A DNA stretch of 64,000 nt from CAWDLX01 sp046728155. GTDB taxonomy: Bacteria > Actinomycetota > Actinomycetes > Mycobacteriales > Micromonosporaceae. This document shows, piece by piece, positions 52,444-60,678 of this stretch. The position numbers were made by a program, and so were the translations under genes. The stretch is taken from positions 35,201 through 99,200 of the forward strand of contig JBKPDY010000006.1 in NCBI GenBank assembly GCA_046728155.1. The letters are read 5' to 3'. The number at the start of each line of letters is the position of its first letter. The first letter of the stretch is position 1. Under the pieces are notes generated by a model. The model had not been told where the DNA came from. It worked only from the letters and a program-made list of their open reading frames with translations, and did not search any database.

Positions 52444-52875
52444 ATGAGCGCCATTCGTCCGCAGACCGTCGAGGTCGAGACATCGCTGCGACTCGTGGCA
52501 CCGGACGCGACCTCCCTGCCCGTCCGCGCGAGCCTGCGCTACGACCCGGGCGACCCGTACGCGGTGCATGTCCTCTTTCACGCCGAGACCGCCAGCGGCG
52601 AGACGGTGAGCTGGTCGTTCGCCCGTGAGCTCTTGGTCACCGGTCTCGACGAGCCGGCCGGCATCGGCGACGTGCGAGTGTGGCCGTGGGCCACCCCGCG
52701 GGGTGACTTCGTCGCCCTCGCACTGTCCAGTCCGGACGGTAACGCGCTGTTCGAGGTACCGCGCAGCGTACTCGTCCGATTCCTTCGGCGTACCTACGTC
52801 GTTGTACCTCGTGGCCGCGAGACCGACCACCTGGACGTGGACGGAGCCGTGAACCGGCTGCTCGCCGGTCGGTAG
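52444..52875 (+). CDS. SsgA-family sporulation / cell division protein (SsgB-like)
   Basis: 143 residues. TSLRLVAPDATSLPVRASLRYDPGDPYAVHVLFH is nearly diagnostic of SsgA-like proteins. EETVSWSFARELL-like SGETVSWSFARELLVTGL, GDVRVWPWATPRGDFVALALSSPDGNALFEVP and a final DHLDVDGAVNRLL complete the fold. In Streptomyces this family localises FtsZ and directs septation during sporulation; SsgB is the member that recruits FtsZ. Which paralogue this is cannot be settled. ATG start after GGGGGAG. It stands alone, which is usual for ssgB-like genes. It is good evidence of a sporulating actinomycete. Confidence 0.93.
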   Translation: MSAIRPQTVEVETSLRLVAPDATSLPVRASLRYDPGDPYAVHVLFHAETASGETVSWSFARELLVTGLDEPAGIGDVRVWPWATPRGDFVALALSSPDGNALFEVPRSVLVRFLRRTYVVVPRGRETDHLDVDGAVNRLLAGR

Positions 52876-53303
52876 CCCGGCCGTCGCGTTCGCGTGCGCG
52901 TGACACGTCGCGACTGGCCGCGCCAGCGGCCTACACGCTGGGCGCTCCGGATCCCACCGGTCGGACACGTCGGTCTATCCAAAGTGGATACACGTGCGGC
53001 ATGACTCTGGAGCCGTGCGCGCGTTTGTCCATATGCCGGGACCGCCGCTGCAAGATCGCTGTACCGGTACCACATGCGACTCGAGGCGTCGTGTCTGATA
53101 CGCAGACCCCGATCTTGGCATGCGCTCTCCGGTGGGGAAAGAGGGTAACCTACCCCGGTTTGTCCGGCTTGCCGGGCTTATCCCCGGCCCTCGGCTTCCC
53201 AGCACCGACCAGGGGAACCTGCGCCCACTCCGGCGGGGGGACCTCCCGGCCACCGAACCTCGTTCCGGTCGACATGTGCGTGAGTCACACATACGGTGAG
53301 AGC
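52876..53303. other. 428-base gap without a recognised gene
   Basis: Between the SsgA-like and DUF3224 genes. Open frames here look GC-driven and have no family resemblance. Contains ATCCAAAGTGGAT near 52979, a weak relative of the iterated near-palindrome. No hairpin terminator stands out after the SsgA-like stop. Confidence 0.4.
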
Positions 53304-53702
53304 ATGGCTAGGACACTGAAGACCAAGCTGGAGATCAAGTCCTGGGACGAGAAGCCGTACCGTGAGCTCGAGGACGGGCGCAAATTCGCCCGGGCTGAAG
53401 TCACGCTCGCCGGCACCGATGATGCCGTCGACGCGGCCACGTTCGAATCGCTTCTGTACTACGCGGCGGACGGAAGCAGCACATATGTGACGATCATGGA
53501 GATCTCGGCGACACTGGCCGGACGGTCGGGGACGGTGGTCCTGCGCGGCGAGGGCACCTACGACGGAACGACCGCAAACATGACATCGCGAATCGTGGCG
53601 GGCACCGGAGACCTCGCCGGCGTAAGCGGTCGGCTCAAGAGCGTCTCCACCCATGCCGACTACCCGAACATGCCCGTCACGCTGACGTATGAACTCAAGT
53701 GA
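53304..53702 (+). CDS. DUF3224 family protein
   Basis: 132 residues from ATG 53304. TLKTKLEIKSWDEKPYRELEDGRKFARAEV at the start, then SLLYYAADGSSTYVTIMEISATLAGRSG and LRGEGTYDGTTANMTSRIVAGTGDLAGVSG, match DUF3224, a small beta-barrel of allene-oxide-cyclase-like form with unknown ligand. The stop overlaps the GTG of a MarR regulator (GTGA), so regulator and barrel are co-made, as often seen for this family. Confidence 0.9.
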   Translation: MARTLKTKLEIKSWDEKPYRELEDGRKFARAEVTLAGTDDAVDAATFESLLYYAADGSSTYVTIMEISATLAGRSGTVVLRGEGTYDGTTANMTSRIVAGTGDLAGVSGRLKSVSTHADYPNMPVTLTYELK

Positions 53703-54247
53703 GCACAGCCGAGGCGAACGTGCTCGGCGCGCTCGCGCTGTTTCTCACCGACTCCACGGTGCACGCCGCCTCGACCGCCGGCCAATCGCCGACCGCGGCG
53801 GCGGCACTGTCGGCCTTGGACCAGTTTCTCGATCGCCCGACCGTCGACCAGGTACGCCGCGTAGTCGGGCTCACGCCGTCGGGCGCCGTCCGGCTGATCG
53901 ACCGACTCGCCGACGAAGGGCTGGTCAGCCGGGGCCCTGGCGCCGACGGCCGATCCCGATCGGTCACGCTCACCGCCAGGGGGCGGCGGTTAGCCGACCG
54001 GATCCGCGCCGCGCGGGCGGAGGTCCTCGACACGGCGCTCCGCGAACTCACGCCGGCTCAGCGGTCGACTCTGCACGAGCTCACCAGCCGGGTGCTGGCG
54101 AGCCTCGTCCGGACGAAGGTCGAGAGTGGACGGTTGGAGTACGGCGGCTGGACCTGCCGGATGTGCGATCTCACGGCGTGCGGGCGGGGACACGGGAACT
54201 GCCCGGCGGCCGATGCGGCGGCAAAGGCCATCGCCCAGATCGGTTGA
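53699..54247 (+). CDS. MarR-family regulator with C-terminal Cys cluster
   Basis: 182 residues, GTG start in GTGA overlap with the DUF3224 gene. The winged helix is clear (VDQVRRVVGLTPSGAVRLIDRLADEGLVSR, ADGRSRSVTLTARGRR). The tail GGWTCRMCDLTACGRGHGNCP holds four closely spaced Cys (C-x2-C-x5-C-x5-C) that could bind zinc or a redox centre. Most MarR proteins lack this. It probably represses its own operon and senses a metal, oxidant or ligand (inference). Confidence 0.88.
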   Translation: MSTAEANVLGALALFLTDSTVHAASTAGQSPTAAAALSALDQFLDRPTVDQVRRVVGLTPSGAVRLIDRLADEGLVSRGPGADGRSRSVTLTARGRRLADRIRAARAEVLDTALRELTPAQRSTLHELTSRVLASLVRTKVESGRLEYGGWTCRMCDLTACGRGHGNCPAADAAAKAIAQIG

Positions 54248-54288
54248 GGTCGGTTGGGCCCAGTCGACGAAATGTTCGATGAACCGCG

Positions 54289-55302
54289 TCAGGCAACGTC
54301 GATGAGCACCTTGCCAACAACCGAGTTCTCGACGGCTTGATGCGCCGCCGCGGTCTCCGCGAGCGGGAACCGGTGCAGCGGGAGTCCGGCCTCCTCGCCG
54401 ACACGGATCGAACCGGCTCCAACGGCGACACTGACATCGGCGACCGCCTGCGCCTTGGCCAGTTCCGGAACGGTGTAGACCAACACGAACTGGTATCGCG
54501 TGTTCGCCGACATCAGGCGGCCGATGGGTAGCGCGGCGGCGTCGTGGTCACCCTCGGTCGCGTAGACGGCGATCGTGGCGGCGGGGGCGACGACCGCGTG
54601 GTCGAGCGCGGCGTTGGCCGACGGAGCCAGCTCGACGACCATGTCGACCCCCCGTGACGCGTACCCGCGGATCTGCTCGGCGGCGTCGCCGGTCCGGTAG
54701 TTGACGACCAGGTCCGCTCCGGCCTTGCGAGCGAGGTCCGCCTTGTCCGGTCCGCTCACGGTGGAGATGACAGCGGCGCCGGCCCAGCGGGCGAGCTGGA
54801 TGGCCGCATTCCCCACGGCTCCGGCACCTCCGGCGACGAGCACGACCATTCCGCTGAGGGCGCCGGGTCCGAGCCGGCCGTCGCTGAGCTCGTACGTGGT
54901 GAGGCAACGGTGCGCGGTGAGCGCCGGGATGCCCAGACTCGCACCGAGCTCGAACGAAGCATGATCAGGTAGTGCGACCGCGTGGGCAGCTGGCACCGTG
55001 ACGTACTCCTGCGCGGTTCCGTTGGCGCGCCGCCGGGCGGCCTCCCATATCCAGACCCGTTCGCCGATCCGGTCGGGCGATAGGTCGGGGCCGACGGCGT
55101 CGATCACACCGGAGCCGTCCTGGTTGGGGACGGTCTCGGGAAACGCCGGCTTCGGCGCGCGGCGGGCCTTCCAGTCCGTCGGGTTCACGCCCGACACGTG
55201 GACCCGGACCCGTACCTCACCCGGCCCCGGTTCGGGAACGTCGCGCTCGACCAATGTCAGCACATCGGGGTCGCCGGTCTCCGTGTAGACGATCGCTCTC
55301 AT
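54289..55302 (-). CDS. Zinc-free NADPH:quinone reductase-like oxidoreductase (MDR superfamily)
   Basis: 337 residues from ATG 55302 (MRAIVYTETGDPDVL). N-terminal GroES-like part (PGPGEVRVRVHVSGVNPTDWKAR), a Rossmann core with GGAGAVGNAAIQLARWAGA, and a final VVGKVLIDVA are typical of the quinone oxidoreductase branch without structural zinc. It reduces quinones or enones with NADPH in the cytoplasm. It converges on the MarR gene 41 bases away and is probably separate from it. Confidence 0.93.
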   Translation of the reverse strand: MRAIVYTETGDPDVLTLVERDVPEPGPGEVRVRVHVSGVNPTDWKARRAPKPAFPETVPNQDGSGVIDAVGPDLSPDRIGERVWIWEAARRRANGTAQEYVTVPAAHAVALPDHASFELGASLGIPALTAHRCLTTYELSDGRLGPGALSGMVVLVAGGAGAVGNAAIQLARWAGAAVISTVSGPDKADLARKAGADLVVNYRTGDAAEQIRGYASRGVDMVVELAPSANAALDHAVVAPAATIAVYATEGDHDAAALPIGRLMSANTRYQFVLVYTVPELAKAQAVADVSVAVGAGSIRVGEEAGLPLHRFPLAETAAAHQAVENSVVGKVLIDVA

Positions 55303-55435
55303 GTCGGCTCGCTCATGCCCCGATATTAAAGCCTGGTCGATGACTCGCCGCGTTTTCCACAAGAAGATCAACTCAACGACCTGTTCGCTTGAGCTGAGGT
55401 TACGCTGGATCCCCGTAACGGCGGAGGAGCGGCGG

Positions 55436-55996
55436 ATGACTGCGATCGTGGGGCTCGTTCACGACGGCGGCGTCTATATGGGCGGCGACAGCGCGGGCGT
55501 GAGCGGATGGAGCCTCACCGTCCGGGCCGACACCAAAGTGTTCCACAATGGACCGTACCTGTTCGGCTTCACGACGTCGTTCCGCATGGGCCAGCTGATC
55601 CACCATGCGTTCGACCCGCCGAAGCCGACCCAGATCAGCAGGCGCGGGCTGGAGCGGTTCATGTCGACCGTGTTCATCGACGCGCTGCGGACCTGCCTCA
55701 AGGACGGCGGCTGGGCCCGCAAGGAGAACGAACGGGAGGAGGGAGGCACGTTCCTGGTCGGCGTCGCGGGCCAGCTGTTCGTCGTCCAGGACGACTACCA
55801 GGTCGGCCAGGCGGCGGATGGGTACGCGGCGGTCGGCTGTGGCGACCAGATCGCCCTCGGCGCGCTCTACGCTACGGCGGGCATGAACATGTCTCCCCGC
55901 ACCCGGATCAGGGTCGCGCTGCAGGCAGCTGAGCGGTTCAACGCCGGTGTCCGCAGCCCGTTCATCTTCCTCGCGCAGCGACCCGGTTCACGTTGA
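55436..55996 (+). CDS. Proteasome-like Ntn-hydrolase family protein
   Basis: 186 residues from ATG 55436, with GGCGGAGGAG 7 bases upstream. The start MTAIVGLVHDGGVYMGGDSAG is the proteasome beta/HslV pattern: Thr2 would become the N-terminal nucleophile, and GGDSAG matches the (G)-D-S/R segment that supports it. The rest (FLVGVAGQLFVVQDDYQVGQAADGYAAVGCGDQIALGAL) follows the beta-sandwich, with G-x-G-x2-A-L-G-A-L near the end. No partner ATPase (HslU, Mpa) is encoded here, so substrate and assembly are unknown. Separate from the mycelial 20S proteasome genes (inference). Confidence 0.82.
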   Translation: MTAIVGLVHDGGVYMGGDSAGVSGWSLTVRADTKVFHNGPYLFGFTTSFRMGQLIHHAFDPPKPTQISRRGLERFMSTVFIDALRTCLKDGGWARKENEREEGGTFLVGVAGQLFVVQDDYQVGQAADGYAAVGCGDQIALGALYATAGMNMSPRTRIRVALQAAERFNAGVRSPFIFLAQRPGSR

Positions 55997-56016
55997 GATC
56001 CACATAGGACATAAGC

Positions 56017-56045
56017 GGCCGGCCCGCCCCCGGGGCGGGCCGGCC
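56017..56045. terminator. 14-bp GC-rich hairpin between convergent Ntn-hydrolase and lipoprotein genes
   Basis: Arms 56017-56030 and 56032-56045 are exact complements around a single C; an RNA would open the top pairs into a small loop. It lies 20 bases after the plus-strand stop and 15 before the minus-strand stop. Confidence 0.82.
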
Positions 56046-56059
56046 ACGATCACCGATGA

Positions 56060-56749
56060 TCAGGCAGTCTGGACGTCGAAGTGGACCACGTAGTAGAACC
56101 CGCCGGATCCGTCCGGCTTCTTCAGCTCGCCCGCACGGATCTTCAGGACCTGGTCGCTGTTGACGGCCGTCTGCAGGCCCAGGCCGTAGGTGACGTGTCC
56201 CTCGAAGTCACCGGCGGAGCCGTACGACTTCAGGTTCTGGTATCCGATCGGGTTGGCCGGCTGCGAGGTAATCGTCGTTTTGCCGGCCTCGTCATGGGCC
56301 TGAGCGTCCTTGAACACCACGCGCAGGAAGGCGTTGCCCTGCAACGGGATCGGGGTACCCTGGCCGTCACTCAGCACCGAGGGTACGTAGTTGAAGGTGT
56401 ACGTCGGGAACGCGCCGCGGTAGTAGAACGAGATCCGCTGGTAGGCGGGGTTGTCCGTCGGGTGGTCGCCGACGTAGATGCCGACCAGGTACGGCAGCGG
56501 GGGCTGCGGCGGGGACGCGATCGGCGGCGTCAGCGGATGGCTGATCGTCACCGGCTCCGACGGGACGCCGAAGTTGTATGTCACCTTGTAGTCGCCGATC
56601 GGGGAGGGCTGGGTGACCGCCGGCATGCCGCCGATCGAGCCCGTACCGGCGGACGGTCCACCGGCGGAGCCGGTGCCGGGCTGTGCGCAGCCCGTCAATG
56701 CGAGGGCGGCCAACCCGCCCAGTAGTGCCAGCCGGCCGTACCGGTTCAT
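56060..56749 (-). CDS. AMIN-like domain lipoprotein
   Basis: 229 residues. Signal with lipobox ALTGC (Cys21), a Gly/Ser/Pro linker to about 50, then a beta-rich domain (PYLVGIYVGDHPTDNPAYQRISFYYRGAFPTYTFNYV, FLRVVFKDAQAHDE, FEGHVTYGLGLQ, YVVHFDVQTA). The pattern 'V..I.VG.H....YDR..F.F.G..P.Y...YV' is that of AMIN-like domains found in mycobacterial and Streptomyces lipoproteins. Function unknown; surface exposed. ATG with AGGAGGAT 5 bases upstream. It follows the PLP-enzyme gene by 96 bases on the same strand. Confidence 0.78.
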   Translation of the reverse strand: MNRYGRLALLGGLAALALTGCAQPGTGSAGGPSAGTGSIGGMPAVTQPSPIGDYKVTYNFGVPSEPVTISHPLTPPIASPPQPPLPYLVGIYVGDHPTDNPAYQRISFYYRGAFPTYTFNYVPSVLSDGQGTPIPLQGNAFLRVVFKDAQAHDEAGKTTITSQPANPIGYQNLKSYGSAGDFEGHVTYGLGLQTAVNSDQVLKIRAGELKKPDGSGGFYYVVHFDVQTA

Positions 56750-56845
56750 CGCGATCCTCCTAGATCGGCGCCCGACCCTTCCGGGTTTCCGGACGTTCGA
56801 CCAGACGACGCGGCACCGCTGGCCGAGGTTTACCGGACGTGACGG

Positions 56846-58054
56846 TCAGGTATGCGACAGGCACCGCTTGACCGCATCGAGGAGACGGTCGACCTCCGAC
56901 TCCGTGTTGTAGTGGTAGATGCTCGCGCGGACCGCGCCTCCGGTATCCCGCAACCCCATGGCCTGGAAGTACTCCGCCGCGTAGTAGTCGCCGGAGAAGA
57001 CACAGATCCCCTCGTCGCCGAGGAGCTCGGCCGTGCGATCCGGGTGCTGGTCCCCGACCCGTAACGCCACCGTCGGGCACCGGTCGGCCGGCGCCGGGCA
57101 TATCGTCACGCCGTCGATCGCCGCCAGCCCGCCGACCAGCATGCCGAATAGCTCCTCCTCGTGAGCCCGAGCAGCGGTCATCGACGCGACCAGCCGGGAA
57201 CGCCGGTCGCCCTCCGTACCGGCGAGCATCCCCAGATGCTCGACCGCTCCGGTCACACCGGCCAGCAGCTCGAAGCTCGGCGTGCCGAACTCGAACCGGT
57301 CGGGTACCGAGTCGGGCGACGGTACCAGTTTCTCCGGTCGAAGCGTCTCCCAGAGCGCGGGTGAGGCGACGCAGGCGGCGATGTGCGGCCCGGACCACTT
57401 GTAGGCACTGGTGACATAGAAGTCGGCGCCGAGCGCCGGGGCATCGACTGATGCGTGCGGCGTGGCGTGGACACCGTCCACATAGCACAGTGCTCCCGCG
57501 GCGTGGGCCAGCCCGGCGATGGCGGGCACGTCGGTCCGGGTACCGATGGCGTTGCTCGCGGCGGTCACGGCGACGAGCCGGGTGCGGTCGGAGACCAACG
57601 TCGCGTACTGGGCGGCCGGCAGCTCCCCGGTCGCGGGGTCGAACTCGGCCCAGCGAAGCGTCGCACCGGCCCGCTGGGCCGCCTGGACCCACGGTCGTAC
57701 GTTGGCGTCGTGGTCGAGCCGGGACACGACAACCTCGTCCCCCGGTTGCCAGCCCGTCGCGAGCGTGCGGGCGACCAGGTAGGTCAGGGCGGTGGCGCTC
57801 GGACCGAAGACAACACCGTTGGCGTCAACGGCCAGAAGGTCCGCCACCGCCTCACGGGCGTTCTCGGTGATCTCAATTGCCCGCCGGCCGGGCGCGAACG
57901 CGGTTGACTTGTTCGCCACCGCGCTGCGGGTCACACCGGCAATCGCGTCCGAGCAGCGGGCGGCGACCAGCGTGCCGGCGGCCCCGTCGAAGTGCGCATA
58001 ACCCTCACGTAACGCCGGGTACTCGGCCCGGACCCGGTCGATGTCGAACGGCAT
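56846..58054 (-). CDS. Cysteine desulfurase-like PLP enzyme (TIGR01976 type)
   Basis: 402 residues. FDGAAGTLVAARCSDAIAG near the start, DANGVVFGPSATALTYLVARTLA, RLDHDANVRPWVQAA and the PLP lysine Lys219 in VTSAYKWSGPHIAA place it in the aminotransferase class V / SufS-like fold. The TIGR01976 branch is called cysteine-desulfurase-like, but its reaction is not established. I see no clear catalytic Cys in the usual C-terminal loop. It begins 48 bases after the synthetase gene, so it may belong to the ring-degradation operon or be independent. Confidence 0.87.
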   Translation of the reverse strand: MPFDIDRVRAEYPALREGYAHFDGAAGTLVAARCSDAIAGVTRSAVANKSTAFAPGRRAIEITENAREAVADLLAVDANGVVFGPSATALTYLVARTLATGWQPGDEVVVSRLDHDANVRPWVQAAQRAGATLRWAEFDPATGELPAAQYATLVSDRTRLVAVTAASNAIGTRTDVPAIAGLAHAAGALCYVDGVHATPHASVDAPALGADFYVTSAYKWSGPHIAACVASPALWETLRPEKLVPSPDSVPDRFEFGTPSFELLAGVTGAVEHLGMLAGTEGDRRSRLVASMTAARAHEEELFGMLVGGLAAIDGVTICPAPADRCPTVALRVGDQHPDRTAELLGDEGICVFSGDYYAAEYFQAMGLRDTGGAVRASIYHYNTESEVDRLLDAVKRCLSHT

Positions 58055-58102
58055 GGGATCACGGTACTGGGTCGGGTCAGGTCGACGAGTCTGTGCTCCT
58101 GG

Positions 58103-59569
58103 TCACGGTACGAGCTCATGCCGCATGATCTTGCCCAATGCGTTGCGAGGAATGGCGTCGACGCTGCGCCACTCACGTGGTCGTTTGTACGCGACGAGCC
58201 GATCGGCGCACCACGCCTCCAGCTCGGCCACGTCGGCGTCACCGACGATGAATGCCACCACGGTTTCGCCCCACTGGGCCGACGGTGCTCCGACAACGGC
58301 CGCGTCGGTCACAGCCGGATGGCCGCGGAGCACCTCCTCCACCTCGCGCGGGTACACGTTGTATCCGCCGGTGATGATGAGCTCCTTGGCCCGTCCGCTG
58401 ATCCGTAGGTATCCGGCCGGGTCCAGCTCGCCCAGGTCGCCGGTCCGGAACCAACCGTCGGATGTGTACGCCCGGGCCGTCTCCGCCGGATCATCGAGGT
58501 AACCGCGGATCACGTTCGGCCCGCGCACCTGGATGTCGGCGGTCCCGCCGGCACGCGGGTCGAGGCGAAGCTCGACGCCGGGTAGGGGCAGGCCGACGGT
58601 GCCGGGCCGCCGCTCGCCGTCGTACGGATTGGAGACGAGCATCACCGTCTCGGTCATGCCGTAGCGTTCCAGCACGGTCTGTCCGCTGCCGGCGCGCACC
58701 GCGTCGAACAGTTCCGCCGGCAGCGGCGCCGACCCGCTGACCGCGAGCCGCAGCGGCCGGAGCGTTCCGAGCTCGGGCGCGTCCGCCAGTCGGTGGTACA
58801 TCGTGGGGACGCCGAAGAACATCGTCGAACCTCGCCCGATCGCCTCAGCGACCGCGGCTGGCGCGAACCTCGGGATGAGCGTCGCGCTCGCCCCGGCCGT
58901 CAGCGTGCCGTGCAGGCCTACCCCGAGACCGTGGACGTGGAACAGCGGCAGCGCCAGCGCGAGGTCGTCGCCGGGGTCCCACCGCCAGGCAAGCCGGACG
59001 GCGTGGGCGCTCGCCAGCAGGTTCGCGTGGGAAAGCGGTACACCCTTGGGCTTGCCCGTGGTACCCGAGGTGTAGATCACCAGAGCGGTGTCGTCCGGCC
59101 GGGCCACGTCCAGCGTTGGCTCACCATCGGTGGGCAGTGACCCGAGATCCAGGTTTGTCGCCCGTACGGGTAAGCCACGTACCCGCTCGGGATCGTCCAT
59201 CACCGCCAGCACCGGGCGGGCGATGTCCACAAGGGACTTGAGTTCGGCCGCCGGGTAGCCCGGGTTGGCCGGCACGACCGTGAGTCCGGCCCGCAACGCG
59301 GCCACGTACGCCAGCACGAGCGGGATGCCGGTCGGGCCGGAGAGAAGCACGCGATCGCCGGCGACCAGTCCGGTCGAGGAGTACCGACCGGCAAGTTGCG
59401 CCGTACGGGTGGCCAGCTCCTCCCCGGTAACCACGACACTGTCGAGTGTGGAGAGAACGACCGCCGATGGGCGCTCGCGCCAGTGCGGCACCCAGGAGCC
59501 GGGGAGCGACCCCCCGGCCTGGAGATCCACAGTGGAGACCCCGGCCGGCACGTGGGCGGACCAGTTCAC
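58103..59569 (-). CDS. Acyl-CoA/malonyl-CoA synthetase-like AMP-forming ligase
   Basis: 488 residues, GTG start in a GTGA overlap with the ring-opening amidohydrolase gene. The AMP-binding motif [11 protein letters not shown] is at 166-176. [37 protein letters not shown] and the hinge [37 protein letters not shown] are typical. The catalytic Lys lies near the end in [15 protein letters not shown]. Its length and the [13 protein letters not shown] phrasing are close to MatB-type malonyl-CoA synthetases. Malonate is the expected end product of barbiturate opening, so malonate activation is a reasonable inference. Confidence 0.88.
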   Translation of the reverse strand: MNWSAHVPAGVSTVDLQAGGSLPGSWVPHWRERPSAVVLSTLDSVVVTGEELATRTAQLAGRYSSTGLVAGDRVLLSGPTGIPLVLAYVAALRAGLTVVPANPGYPAAELKSLVDIARPVLAVMDDPERVRGLPVRATNLDLGSLPTDGEPTLDVARPDDTALVIYTSGTTGKPKGVPLSHANLLASAHAVRLAWRWDPGDDLALALPLFHVHGLGVGLHGTLTAGASATLIPRFAPAAVAEAIGRGSTMFFGVPTMYHRLADAPELGTLRPLRLAVSGSAPLPAELFDAVRAGSGQTVLERYGMTETVMLVSNPYDGERRPGTVGLPLPGVELRLDPRAGGTADIQVRGPNVIRGYLDDPAETARAYTSDGWFRTGDLGELDPAGYLRISGRAKELIITGGYNVYPREVEEVLRGHPAVTDAAVVGAPSAQWGETVVAFIVGDADVAELEAWCADRLVAYKRPREWRSVDAIPRNALGKIMRHELVP

Positions 59570-60675
59570 CGACCCAGGTCCACGATCGCGGCCACCGGTC
59601 CGCCGCCGTCAGGGCCCTGGTGCGCCGCGGAGACCGAGACGAAAACAGCCGGGTCGCCGGTCACCGCCGCGGCCACCCCGCCCACACACGCCTTGATCTG
59701 GCGGTGCCAGTGCACATCGGAGTCGTCCAGCATCGCGTTGCGACGGCCGCGGACCATCCCGTCGCGCGACGCCTCACACTTGAGGAATACGTTGACCAGC
59801 CGGCCGTCGAGATCGGTCGGGCGGGGACGATCGGGCAGGTCGAGGCCGGCGTCGCGGATGGCGGCCCAGATGCCGTCGGCGTCGAGCGCGTCCCGCATGA
59901 CCGAATGGCCGATCCGGTACCGGCCGCCGATCCCGCGGCCGTTGCCGACGACGACGATCTGCGCGCGATCCAGCTCCACGCCCGAGGAGCAGGACGACAC
60001 CGACGAGTAGATGTCGAGATTGCGCAGCACGTCCGCGTCGTCCGGCAGCGAAAACTCGCCCAGGGCCACCCCGATGCCGAGCGCGGTGGTCCCGTTGGAC
60101 AGGTCCATCGACTCGTGGGTCTGCTCGGTCCAGACCGTCTGGCCCCGGCTCTTCGCGTCCCGGATGGTGTCGATGGTCAGCAGGGGCGTCTTCGTCTGTA
60201 CATAGTGGACATCGGCGGGGTCGGTGATGCCCGCCCGCCGCATCGCCTCGCCCACCCCGGCGGCCACCTTCTCGATCATCGGACGGCGGCCGATGTCCTC
60301 GGGCAGCAACCGCTCGCTCATCGCGTACCCAACCGTGAGCCTCGGTTCGTCCGTCGGCACGACGCGTCCCGGCGGGACGGTCGCGAAGACGGTTGCGTGT
60401 GGAGAGAGCACACCGTCGGTGCCGCCCGACCAGACGATCGGGATCTGGCGCACATCATCGGGTGACCGGGTTCCCTTGGCCATGAGCACCTCCCGGAAGG
60501 CCCGGTCGGCGATGATGCGGGTGTAGTCGTTGACGCCGCCGTTGCCCTCCGTCTTGCCGATCACCGCGATGACACGGTCGGTGTCGAGCTCGCCGGCGTC
60601 GATCAGGTCGGCCAGCCCGGACGCGTCGGAGACGTGTCGGATCGGCACCTTGCGCACATCGATGGGCTCCGGCAC
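59566..60675 (-). CDS. Ring-opening amidohydrolase (barbiturase / cyanuric acid amidohydrolase family)
   Basis: 369 residues, GTG start. Family-specific blocks in three homologous thirds: [43 protein letters not shown] (Ser nucleophile region) and [23 protein letters not shown], with a Lys/Ser dyad in each third (family knowledge). These enzymes open barbituric acid to ureidomalonate, or cyanuric acid to carboxybiuret, in the cytoplasm. Which one applies cannot be read directly. The CoA-ligase neighbour favours barbiturate. It lies 3 bases downstream of HyuB and overlaps the ligase gene. Confidence 0.93.
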   Translation of the reverse strand: MPEPIDVRKVPIRHVSDASGLADLIDAGELDTDRVIAVIGKTEGNGGVNDYTRIIADRAFREVLMAKGTRSPDDVRQIPIVWSGGTDGVLSPHATVFATVPPGRVVPTDEPRLTVGYAMSERLLPEDIGRRPMIEKVAAGVGEAMRRAGITDPADVHYVQTKTPLLTIDTIRDAKSRGQTVWTEQTHESMDLSNGTTALGIGVALGEFSLPDDADVLRNLDIYSSVSSCSSGVELDRAQIVVVGNGRGIGGRYRIGHSVMRDALDADGIWAAIRDAGLDLPDRPRPTDLDGRLVNVFLKCEASRDGMVRGRRNAMLDDSDVHWHRQIKACVGGVAAAVTGDPAVFVSVSAAHQGPDGGGPVAAIVDLGR

Positions 60676-60678
60676 TGG

